NCBI RefSeq assembly: GCF_001661495.1
Contig: NZ_BDDT01000002.1
Location: forward strand, 434,001 to 498,000
Reading direction: 5' to 3'
Origin: Pseudoalteromonas prydzensis
GTDB lineage: Bacteria > Pseudomonadota > Gammaproteobacteria > Enterobacterales > Alteromonadaceae
Length of the DNA: 64,000 nt
Positions 46,185 to 53,186 of this stretch are shown here, piece after piece; within the stretch, counting starts at the first letter, position 1, and each line of letters begins with the position of its first letter. The notes below the pieces were generated by a model. The model saw only the letters and a list, made by a program, of their open reading frames with translations. It ran no database searches and was not told the origin of the DNA. Position numbers and translations under genes: made by a program.

Positions 46185-47720
46185 ATGACTGATCAAATCC
46201 AAGACGAAAATAAGTTAATCGCTGAGCGTCGTGGCAAATTAGACGCTATTCGCGCCAATTGCCCAGCCAACGGTCATCCAAATCAATTCCGTCGTGAGCA
46301 TTACACGGCAGACTTACAGGCCGAGTTTGGTGATAAGAGTAAAGAAGAATTAGTAGAGCTTAACCATGTTGTGTCTATCGCGGGTCGTATCCTTGCTAAA
46401 CGCGGACCATTCTTTGTAGTGCAGGACATGAAAGGCCGTGTACAAGCCTATGCGTCTAAAGATGCGCAAAAAGACTTGAAAGAAAAATACGGTCAATTAG
46501 ACACTGGCGATATCATTGGTGTGAAAGGTGCGCTTAATAAATCAGGAAAAGGCGATTTATACGTAGAAATGACTGAGTATCAATTACTGACTAAGTCACT
46601 ACGTCCGTTACCTGAAAAATTCCATGGTCTGTCGGATCAAGAAACTAAATATCGTCAACGTTATGTTGATTTGATCACTAACGAAGCAACCCGTGAAACG
46701 TTCCGTATTCGCTCGCAAGTGGTTGAAGGTATTCGTCGTTTCTTAGCTGATCGTGACTTTATGGAAGTTGAAACGCCAATGCTACAGGTAATTCCTGGTG
46801 GTGCATCTGCGCGTCCATTCGTGACTCATCACAATGCACTTGATATTGATATGTACTTACGTATTGCACCAGAGCTTTACTTAAAACGTTTAGTGGTAGG
46901 TGGCTTCGATCGCGTATTTGAAATTAACCGTAACTTCCGTAACGAAGGGTTATCAACGCGTCACAACCCAGAATTCACTATGATTGAGTTCTACCAAGCA
47001 TACGCTGATTACATTGACTTGATGAATATCACCGAAGACATGCTACGTACAGTTGCTACTAACGTACTGGGCAGCCCAATTGTGGTTAACACCACTAAAG
47101 ATGAAAACGGTGAAGTGGTTGACTCAGTAGAGTATGACTTTGGTCAACCGTTCACGCGTTTGAGCATGGCGGATGCAATCTTAAAATATAACCCAGAGTT
47201 TGATGCGGCTGTATTCAACGACCCAGAAAACCATTTTGAAGAATTAAAAGCGTACGCTAAACAAGTGCATGTTAAAATTCCTGAAAACTGTGTATGGGGC
47301 CCAGGTAAGTTTTTATGTGAAATCTTTGAAGAAACCGCAGAACACATGCTAATTCAACCGACTTTCATTACTGGTTACCCGTGGGAAGTGTCACCACTTG
47401 CTCGTCGTAACGACGAAAACCCATTTGTTACTGACCGTTTTGAGTTTTTTGTTGGTGGTCGTGAACTTGCAAATGGTTTCTCTGAGCTTAATGATGCACA
47501 AGATCAAGCTGAGCGCTTTACTCGTCAAGTTGAAGAGAAAGATGCAGGGGATGATGAAGCAATGCATTACGACGAAGATTACATTCGCGCCTTAGAATAT
47601 GGCTTACCGCCAACAGCGGGTGAGGGTATCGGTATCGATCGTCTGGTTATGTTGTTTACTGATTCATCAACGATTAAAGATGTTATCTTGTTCCCGCATA
47701 TGCGTCCACAAGCTGACTAA
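46185..47720 (+). CDS. lysS: LysS, class II lysyl-tRNA synthetase
   Basis: 511 residues. N-terminal OB-fold anticodon domain ([26 protein letters not shown]), class II motif 1 ([28 protein letters not shown]), motif 2 ([29 protein letters not shown]) and motif 3 ([20 protein letters not shown]). Complete and typical. Located 26 bases after prfB, with an AGAGCTAA stretch before ATG. A strong terminator follows. Confidence 0.97.
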   Translation: MTDQIQDENKLIAERRGKLDAIRANCPANGHPNQFRREHYTADLQAEFGDKSKEELVELNHVVSIAGRILAKRGPFFVVQDMKGRVQAYASKDAQKDLKEKYGQLDTGDIIGVKGALNKSGKGDLYVEMTEYQLLTKSLRPLPEKFHGLSDQETKYRQRYVDLITNEATRETFRIRSQVVEGIRRFLADRDFMEVETPMLQVIPGGASARPFVTHHNALDIDMYLRIAPELYLKRLVVGGFDRVFEINRNFRNEGLSTRHNPEFTMIEFYQAYADYIDLMNITEDMLRTVATNVLGSPIVVNTTKDENGEVVDSVEYDFGQPFTRLSMADAILKYNPEFDAAVFNDPENHFEELKAYAKQVHVKIPENCVWGPGKFLCEIFEETAEHMLIQPTFITGYPWEVSPLARRNDENPFVTDRFEFFVGGRELANGFSELNDAQDQAERFTRQVEEKDAGDDEAMHYDEDYIRALEYGLPPTAGEGIGIDRLVMLFTDSSTIKDVILFPHMRPQAD

Positions 47721-47744
47721 GTCTATCGCTACAAAATTGTTTTT

Positions 47745-47774
47745 AAAACGCCGCTCTTTTTTAGCGGCGTTTTT
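47745..47774 (+). terminator. Rho-independent terminator after lysS
   Basis: AAAACGCCGCT and AGCGGCGTTTTT arms with a seven-base loop and T run. Confidence 0.93.
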
Positions 47775-47994
47775 GTATCTGCAATAAACAATGTCAACAT
47801 TACGGATTATCGTTATCCGGAAGTTTTAATTTAAGGTATTGAATTAACTAGTAATAAATAATTAATTCTAAAAAAGTAAAAAATCAACAAGCATTATTTT
47901 TAAGTTTAGCTAAACTAGGGGAGTTAAAAAGTAGAATAAAGCATTGTTTTTTCATAAAATGCCAATCTAAAGGACTTATATAAACGGATTTTAT

Positions 47995-48177
47995 ATGAAA
48001 GATAAAAAACCTGAGTTACCCAATAACACATTTAGCACAGAGCAACAAAGAGAAGCCTATTATCGAGCATGCATTGCCGAGTTTCAGCAATTAGGTTATC
48101 AAGATCAATACCTCGAACAATTAAGCGATGAATTGGTACCTGTATTAGGTGTTTCTACTGATGTTAAAATTCCATAA
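47995..48177 (+). CDS. Small hypothetical protein (60 residues)
   Basis: A hydrophilic 60-residue frame, MKDKKPELPNNTFSTEQQREAYYRACIAEFQQLGYQDQYLEQL..., with a balanced protein-like composition and helix-forming middle part. No transmembrane segment or signal peptide. The ribosome site is poor (AAGGA is about 26 bases upstream). It stands alone between lysS and the tRNA locus. I do not recognise the family; likely a real small gene but this is a judgement from composition only. Confidence 0.55.
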   Translation: MKDKKPELPNNTFSTEQQREAYYRACIAEFQQLGYQDQYLEQLSDELVPVLGVSTDVKIP

Positions 48178-48265
48178 TATGATTAATTATCAAGCAAGAC
48201 TGATTCTTTTTTAGCGCTTATGGGCGTTCTCTAACCATACAGTCACTTTAAACAAGAAAAGTGTT

Positions 48266-48293
48266 TGACATATTTTCTGAAATCTTTATTATA
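48266..48293 (+). promoter_or_regulatory. Sigma-70 promoter of the tRNA operon
   Basis: TTGACA (48266-48271) and TATTAT (48288-48293) with a 16-base spacer, then a GC-rich discriminator (CGCCCC), as expected for stable-RNA promoters under growth-rate and stringent control. Located 14 bases before tRNA-Ser. Confidence 0.8.
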
Positions 48294-48306
48294 CGCCCCA
48301 CAAGAC

Positions 48307-48399
48307 GGAGAGGTGGCCGAGTGGCCGAAGGCGCTCCCCTGCTAAGGGAGTATAGGGTTTGTAGCTCTATCGAGGGTTCGAATCCCTCCTTCTCCGCCA
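48307..48399 (+). tRNA. tRNA-Ser (GCU)
   Basis: 93 bases including an encoded CCA. Acceptor stem GGAGAGG with CTTCTCC, long class II variable arm (TATAGGGTTTGTAGCTCTAT), T loop GGTTCGAATCC. Anticodon loop CTGCTAA gives GCU, reading AGC and AGU. Confidence 0.97.
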
Positions 48400-48436
48400 T
48401 TTATTTTATAAATGGTTATCTTGTAACGTAAAGAAT

Positions 48437-48513
48437 GGGCGCATAGCTCAGCTGGATAGAGTACTCGGCTACGAACCGAGCGGTCGGAGGTTCGAATCCT
48501 CCTGCGCCCACCA
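48437..48513 (+). tRNA. tRNA-Arg (ACG), copy 1
   Basis: 77 bases with CCA. Acceptor stem GGGCGCA/TGCGCCC, D arm AGCTCAGCTGGATAGAGT, anticodon stem CTCGG/CCGAG with loop CTACGAA (anticodon ACG, A34 presumably modified to inosine), T arm GGAGG-TTCGAAT-CCTCC. The four full copies in this locus are identical. Confidence 0.97.
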
Positions 48514-48515
48514 CC

Positions 48516-48957
48516 TTTACACACTCTGTTTAGAGTATAAATAAACAAGTAAAATTGGTTGGTATTAAAAGCCATGCGGTCGGAGGTTCACTCTTTGAAG
48601 ATACGTCCTGCGCCCACCATCTTTACACACTCTGTTTAGAGTATAAATAAACAAGTAAAATTGGTTGGTATTAAAAGCAAAAGCCATGCGGTCGGAGGTT
48701 CACTCTTTGAAGATACGTCCTGCGCCCACCATCTTTACACACTCTGTTTAGAGTATAAATAAACAAGTAAAATTGGTTGGTATTAAAAGCAAAAGCCATG
48801 CGGTCGGAGGTTCACTCTTTGAAGATACGTCCTGCGCCCACCATCTTTACACACTTTGTTTAGAGTATAAATAAACAAGTAAAATTGGTTGGTATTAAAA
48901 GCAAAAGCCATGCGGTCGGAGGTTCACTCTTTGAAGATACGTCCTGCGCCCACCATC
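48516..48957 (+). repeat. Four-unit tandem array, each unit ending in a modified tRNA-Arg 3' fragment
   Basis: Four near-identical tandem units: 48516-48621 (106 bases, lacking a six-base piece), 48622-48733, 48734-48845 and 48846-48957 (112 bases each). Each unit starts with the bases found right after a tRNA-Arg gene (TTTACACACTCTG), has an AT-rich middle, then GCGGTCGGAGGTTC from the tRNA-Arg variable and T arms, ACTCTTTGAAGATACG in place of the T-loop end, then TCCTGCGCCCACCA, the exact 3' end with CCA. The fragments are at 48576-48619, 48688-48731, 48800-48843 and 48912-48955. Similar in style to the tyrT/rtT repeats of E. coli, where each repeat carries the tRNA 3' end. Confidence 0.92.
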
Positions 48958-48999
48958 TTTACAAACTCTGCTTAGAGTTTAAATAAGTAAATCAAAAGT

Positions 49000-49076
49000 G
49001 GGCGCATAGCTCAGCTGGATAGAGTACTCGGCTACGAACCGAGCGGTCGGAGGTTCGAATCCTCCTGCGCCCACCA
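49000..49076 (+). tRNA. tRNA-Arg (ACG), copy 2
   Basis: Identical to copy 1, 77 bases with CCA; follows directly on the remnant array. Confidence 0.97.
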
Positions 49077-49169
49077 CTTTTGACACTTACTTAGGGTATG
49101 AATAAGCAGTAAAAATTAGTTATTGCACACTAATATGTCAGATAAGACATTAAAATCGAAATAGAATGT

Positions 49170-49246
49170 GGGCGCATAGCTCAGCTGGATAGAGTACTCG
49201 GCTACGAACCGAGCGGTCGGAGGTTCGAATCCTCCTGCGCCCACCA
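49170..49246 (+). tRNA. tRNA-Arg (ACG), copy 3
   Basis: Identical to copy 1. The bases just before it (AATAGAATGT) are also found before copy 4, so the flanks were duplicated together with the gene. Confidence 0.97.
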
Positions 49247-49275
49247 CTTTCTATTAGCGTTAATTTATAAAGAGC

Positions 49276-49297
49276 CCGACACATGGTCGGTTTTTTT
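49276..49297 (+). terminator. Rho-independent terminator between tRNA-Arg copies 3 and 4
   Basis: CCGAC-ACATG-GTCGG stem followed by seven T. It may end transcripts after copy 3, in which case copy 4 would need its own promoter or read-through. Confidence 0.85.
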
Positions 49298-49380
49298 ATC
49301 TTTAAAATCCGTAATAAGCTTTGTTATTAATTAGCTTAATACGTCAGTCAAAGTAAGACTTTAAAATCAAAATAGAATGT

Positions 49381-49457
49381 GGGCGCATAGCTCAGCTGGA
49401 TAGAGTACTCGGCTACGAACCGAGCGGTCGGAGGTTCGAATCCTCCTGCGCCCACCA
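49381..49457 (+). tRNA. tRNA-Arg (ACG), copy 4
   Basis: Identical to copy 1, 77 bases with CCA. Confidence 0.97.
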
Positions 49458-49490
49458 CTTTCTATTACTATTTAAGTTAATAGAAGACAA

Positions 49491-49511
49491 CCGACGACAG
49501 TCGGTTTTTTT
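49491..49511 (+). terminator. Rho-independent terminator after tRNA-Arg copy 4
   Basis: CCGAC-GACA-GTCGG stem with seven T. Confidence 0.9.
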
Positions 49512-49575
49512 ATGCCTAAAATTTGCTGTAGGCTCGGGTTTATCCCGCGATTGTTAAAATGGGACCACCAACCTA

Positions 49576-49619
49576 GCGGTCGAAGGTTCACTCTTAGAAG
49601 ATACGTCCTGCGCCCACCA
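49576..49619 (+). pseudogene. Fifth tRNA-Arg 3' remnant
   Basis: GCGGTCGAAGGTTC, then ACTCTTAGAAGATACG, then TCCTGCGCCCACCA: the same modified 3' piece as in the tandem array, with two substitutions, and the same terminator before and after it. It has no 5' half and cannot fold as a tRNA. Confidence 0.85.
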
Positions 49620-49658
49620 CTTTCTATACATTTACAGAACGATGTAAGAAAGTATCAA

Positions 49659-49679
49659 CCGACGACAGTCGGTTTTTTT
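49659..49679 (+). terminator. Second copy of the CCGAC/GTCGG terminator
   Basis: Identical stem and seven T as at 49491-49511, downstream of the fifth remnant. From here to 49863 no gene is seen. Confidence 0.85.
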
Positions 49680-49863
49680 ATGCCTGAAATTTACCGTAGG
49701 CTCGGGTTTATCCCGCGCTTTTAACTATAAAATTACCAATCGAACGGTGGTAAGAACTTACTGAACAATTTAAATCATTAGGTTTGTCGCTCAACTATTA
49801 ATTTACCTATGTTAGCGAAAACGATACACTTTACTTATTGTTATTTATAAAATTATTGACCTC

Positions 49864-51336
49864 TTGCGCTATATATATTTGTTCTTATTGTTGAGCTACA
49901 TATTGCCACTATCGGTATCGGCTCAAGATTCATCACAGAGTGATCAGCTCTCAGCAGTTAAATCTGTTCTTATACAACCTTTGAGTGACAAGCAACGGCA
50001 ATTGCTTAAATTTAAGTTCGAACCAGCACAAAACTGGCGTTTTAGCTATTTTAATGAAACCGTATTTAATTCAAAGATGGTAGTGTTAGAAGCCGGTAAC
50101 AAAGCTAATCCGCCATTACTGTTAGTGCATGGTCTCGGTGAGCTTGCGATGCAAGATTGGTTCTCGGTGATCCCGACACTTGCCGATAATTATTATGTAA
50201 TTGCTGTAGATCTACCAGGCTTTGGTAATTCAGAGTCACCGCAAGGGCGTTATTCACCTCATAATTATGCTGCGGTTGTGGCTCAGGTAGCTGAGCTTTA
50301 TAGCGCGCGACCTGTTACTGTGATTGGCCATTCGATGGGCGGCGCGGTAAGTTTGTCGTTTGCAGGTTTATATCCGCAACAAATTGATAAGTTAGTACTT
50401 GTTGATGCGGCTGGTGTATTGCAAAAGGTTGCTTTTTTAAAGCCGATCACAAATATCAAGATCGAAGATTCGTGGTTGCCAAAATTTGTACGTACTAAGC
50501 TCGCGCAACTCAATGATTTCACTACAGGCTTAATTGAACTTGGGGCAATTGACTCTTATTTTAGCGATTTACTGCAGCGCAGCGATAGTACTTGGAATGC
50601 ATTAATGGGCGAGCAACCAAACATGAATGCAGCACTGAGTTTAGTAGAGCAAGACTATAGCAATATTGTTGCAAACTTAAACACGCAAACGTACATCATT
50701 TGGGGTGAGCGAGACAATATAGCGCCGCTTAGAACAGCGAAGGTGTTGCAGCACCGACTAGCCAACAGTGAGCTGATGACAATAGCGCAAGCCGGTCACG
50801 TACCAATGAAAAGCGCAACAGATGAGTTTTTAGCGTTACTTAACCATGCACTCGAAAAGCCGATAGAGGCTGGCAAACAACCATCACATGAAGTGGTGAT
50901 GCAATCACAATTAAACTGTAAAGAGCGACACAGCCAAACGTTCTCTGGGCACTATAAAAAAGTGTTTATTTCAGGCTGTAATAATATTTTACTCAAAGAT
51001 ATGACCGCACAATCAATAGCGATCACTGATTCATTGGTGCGTTTGGAAAACATAACTATTACTGATAGCGACCTTGGATTAGAAATTGTTGATTCCGTTG
51101 TTGAGGCAACCAATGTGACTATTAATGCGCGAAATGGCGTAAAGCTTGATGGAGCCCGTTTTGATGGCGCTGGTGTGGAGATAAACGCAACTGCATCGGC
51201 AATGATGGTAAAAACGAAGAGTAATATCATTTTTTCATTAAGTAAAATTACCAGTGCCCACTTTCAAGGCAATGTTCATCAAGCCTTTGAACTTCAAGAT
51301 AGGAACGTAGATGATTACCTTCAACAATCTCACTAA
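49864..51336 (+). CDS. Exported alpha/beta hydrolase with beta-helix-like C-terminal domain
   Basis: About 490 residues; the only early start is TTG at 49864 with no clear ribosome site, so the start is uncertain. Signal peptide LFLLLSYILPLSVSA. Hydrolase fold from about residue 70: LLLVHGLGE (oxyanion), Ser157 in GHSMGGAVSLSF, acid in WGERDNIAP and His in AGHVPMK. After about residue 345 come short repeated strands (KVFISGCNNILLKD, SIAITDSLVRLENITITDS, LGLEIVDSVVEATNVTINARNGVKLDGARFDGAGVEINA), the look of a right-handed parallel beta-helix. Such a fusion could bind a polysaccharide or surface. Overlaps the next gene by 26 bases. Confidence 0.82.
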   Translation: MRYIYLFLLLSYILPLSVSAQDSSQSDQLSAVKSVLIQPLSDKQRQLLKFKFEPAQNWRFSYFNETVFNSKMVVLEAGNKANPPLLLVHGLGELAMQDWFSVIPTLADNYYVIAVDLPGFGNSESPQGRYSPHNYAAVVAQVAELYSARPVTVIGHSMGGAVSLSFAGLYPQQIDKLVLVDAAGVLQKVAFLKPITNIKIEDSWLPKFVRTKLAQLNDFTTGLIELGAIDSYFSDLLQRSDSTWNALMGEQPNMNAALSLVEQDYSNIVANLNTQTYIIWGERDNIAPLRTAKVLQHRLANSELMTIAQAGHVPMKSATDEFLALLNHALEKPIEAGKQPSHEVVMQSQLNCKERHSQTFSGHYKKVFISGCNNILLKDMTAQSIAITDSLVRLENITITDSDLGLEIVDSVVEATNVTINARNGVKLDGARFDGAGVEINATASAMMVKTKSNIIFSLSKITSAHFQGNVHQAFELQDRNVDDYLQQSH

Positions 51337-52183
51337 AGTTGTTGTATTTGCAGGTTTAAGCATTACTTTAATTGGCTGTCGCTCAACCAAAACAGAACAA
51401 CAGCAGTACCATGATCTTCAAGATGGTATCTTTTACGGTGCTTATTATGGTGTCTCTACTGCCAGCGTCGATACTCTAGCTTACACGTACAACACTGTGC
51501 AGGAGTTGCAGGAAAGCGATAATGAACTGCTTGAAAGTATTGATCCTGCAATAACTCATGCTACTTTAAGTTTCCTTATTGGCTTGGGGGTCAGTGCTGA
51601 CTTCGCGGTTGCAGAAAGCGATTTGGCTTATAAAAAAGCTGATAATGCCAGAGCTAAATATTTAGCGTACTCGGCGCAGTCGCTGGCATTTTATAGTCAA
51701 GGGTGGCGTGATTTAGCAAAACAGCGGGCTGATATTATTAAACATGATCCTATGTTCAGCGTAGTGAAGAGCAGCTACCCAAAAGATCAATTAATTGCTT
51801 ATTTGATTTTAGGTAGCAGCGCAGTGCATAACGGCGATCTAACTACAGCGAATGAGATGTTTACTATTATTGGTGAGTACATTGATAAACCGTGGTTACC
51901 GTCGGTGGCCAAAGCCGTAACATTTGCCTTTAACGGCTCATTTTTTAATGCTGTTGATATGTTGCAGGTGTTACTCACAGACCCAAGTTTAACGCAGTAT
52001 GAGCGTGCAAAATTGGCTGAGCTTAAAGTCATCGCACAAAGCAGTTTATCAACAACGCAAAAACAACAGGCTATGGCTAATCTTGCTGATAACTTTGTGT
52101 TTGAAAAAATAAAAAGTAGCAGTAGTGGCTTATATCAGCAATATTTAACTGATTTGCAAAGTTACGCTAAAGGTATTATTTAG
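51311..52183 (+). CDS. Hypothetical lipoprotein
   Basis: 290 residues. N-terminus KVVVFAGLSITLIGC is a lipoprotein signal with the Cys at about residue 23. The mature protein is mostly helical, with segments such as AKYLAYSAQSLAFYSQGWRDLAKQRADII and NGDLTTANEMFTIIGEYI that look like weak TPR-type repeats. No family is recognised. Its start overlaps the hydrolase gene, so both are translated from one mRNA and may work together in the envelope. Confidence 0.8.
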   Translation: MITFNNLTKVVVFAGLSITLIGCRSTKTEQQQYHDLQDGIFYGAYYGVSTASVDTLAYTYNTVQELQESDNELLESIDPAITHATLSFLIGLGVSADFAVAESDLAYKKADNARAKYLAYSAQSLAFYSQGWRDLAKQRADIIKHDPMFSVVKSSYPKDQLIAYLILGSSAVHNGDLTTANEMFTIIGEYIDKPWLPSVAKAVTFAFNGSFFNAVDMLQVLLTDPSLTQYERAKLAELKVIAQSSLSTTQKQQAMANLADNFVFEKIKSSSSGLYQQYLTDLQSYAKGII

Positions 52184-53066
52184 CTACTTGTCGCTGGCGC
52201 TGTTGATGCAGTGCCATCAGTTTCAATGCGAGCATAATACCGCCAATCATACCTAAACAGGCGAGTACGCCGCCGCTTGAAAGCGCTGGCATGGCAAATA
52301 GCACTTGTGCATCGTTACCTCCTAACGCCAGTGATGCGCCAATTCCCATTAATATTCCTGCGCTGCAATGATAGATAAATTGCTTTGTAGTGATGGCAAT
52401 AAAAGAATGTTTATTACCAAAGCTCATACCAGTTAATAACAAGACAATGATTAAGTGCTCACTGAGTGTAGGCCATGAGCTAAGTTTAGGGTTACTGATA
52501 GTGTATGTAAGTGCTTGCAAGTAGTGGCTAGGTGACCACTCGGGACTCATTTGAGTCAGCAGGGTGCTGATCGCACCAAATAATAAAATAGTCAGAAAAA
52601 TTCGTCGCTGCGGGTGAATAACAAACGTAATAAAAGTAATGACGCAAAGTGTGAATATCAACGGAGAAATTGCACATGGTGAGTAGTTGGTAACTCGATA
52701 ACTAATCGATAAATCCAACGATACATTGGAAAAGATTAACCAGCCTACAGCCCAACCGAATACAGTAGCTAGCATGCGAATGTCACGTTGCGCAAGGCGG
52801 GTAAGGGTTGATACACTGCAACCTTGATTAAAACCCGCGCCTAAACCAAACAGTAACCCGCCAATAAAAAACAATAAGCTAGCGCCATACTGGGGCGGTG
52901 CAAACGTGTTGCGCGGGTTAATTGAAAATGGTATTAAAAACCAAAATGTTAGGCCGCAAACTAAAATTGCACTGAGCAAAGCTGGGCGTCCAGCCATAAG
53001 GGCTGATACACCTTTTACCATACATAAACCAGAGCGCTTAGCTAACGCACCAATCATAAATGCCAT
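52176..53066 (-). CDS. YeeE/YedE family membrane protein (sulfur transport type)
   Basis: 296 residues from ATG 53066, about nine membrane segments. Family motifs: AKRSGLCMVKGV near the start, LLFGLGAGFNQGCSVSTLTRLA in the middle (the G-x-x-x-x-GC motif), and ILMGIGASLALGGNDAQVLFAMPALSSG. YeeE imports thiosulfate through conserved Cys residues. The frame is open for another 26 codons upstream, where the codons read YFEFLLPLAMAF, protein-like and as expected for this family, but no ATG, GTG or TTG is available; a rare start such as ATT near 53101 is possible. Overlaps the convergent lipoprotein gene by eight bases. Confidence 0.87.
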   Translation of the reverse strand: MAFMIGALAKRSGLCMVKGVSALMAGRPALLSAILVCGLTFWFLIPFSINPRNTFAPPQYGASLLFFIGGLLFGLGAGFNQGCSVSTLTRLAQRDIRMLATVFGWAVGWLIFSNVSLDLSISYRVTNYSPCAISPLIFTLCVITFITFVIHPQRRIFLTILLFGAISTLLTQMSPEWSPSHYLQALTYTISNPKLSSWPTLSEHLIIVLLLTGMSFGNKHSFIAITTKQFIYHCSAGILMGIGASLALGGNDAQVLFAMPALSSGGVLACLGMIGGIMLALKLMALHQQRQRQVAK

Positions 53067-53112
53067 AGCAAGTGGCAGTAAAAATTCAAAATACGTAATT
53101 AGGAAAACCCCA

Positions 53113-53146
53113 GATCCGGTTTGCTTATTAAAGTATAAACCGGATC
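53113..53146 (-). terminator. Strong inverted repeat between the TonB receptor and YeeE genes
   Basis: Perfect ten-base arms GATCCGGTTT and AAACCGGATC around a 14-base loop. It lies just before the YeeE frame and after the TonB receptor gene on the minus strand. In that direction it is followed by GGGGTTTT. It may be a terminator of the receptor mRNA or a control hairpin for YeeE. Confidence 0.65.
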
Positions 53147-53186
53147 AGAGACGTTTTTAGTTCAATACTTGTTAAACTTCAGCAAA

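Larger units (their letters stand above)
49490..49722 (+). repeat. Direct repeat of about 168-base period with terminator hairpins
   Basis: The segment from ACCGACGACAGTCGG through GGCTCGGGTTTATCCCGCG is present at about 49490-49552 and again at 49658-49720. Between them lies a fifth tRNA-Arg remnant. This looks like a partial duplication of the tRNA operon end. Confidence 0.85.

Noticed and set aside
48516..48957. CRISPR array, because of regular repeats
   Set aside because: The units are directly tandem with no variable spacers, are 106-112 bases long, and contain tRNA-Arg sequence; no cas gene is near.
48307..49457. Integrative element attachment site at the tRNA genes
   Set aside because: tRNA 3' repeats often mark att sites, but no integrase or foreign gene block lies between the copies; tandem duplication explains them better.
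49512..49724. Open frame of 70 codons in the tRNA locus
   Set aside because: It arises from the repeated terminator and tRNA-remnant DNA and repeats its own residues; not a protein gene.
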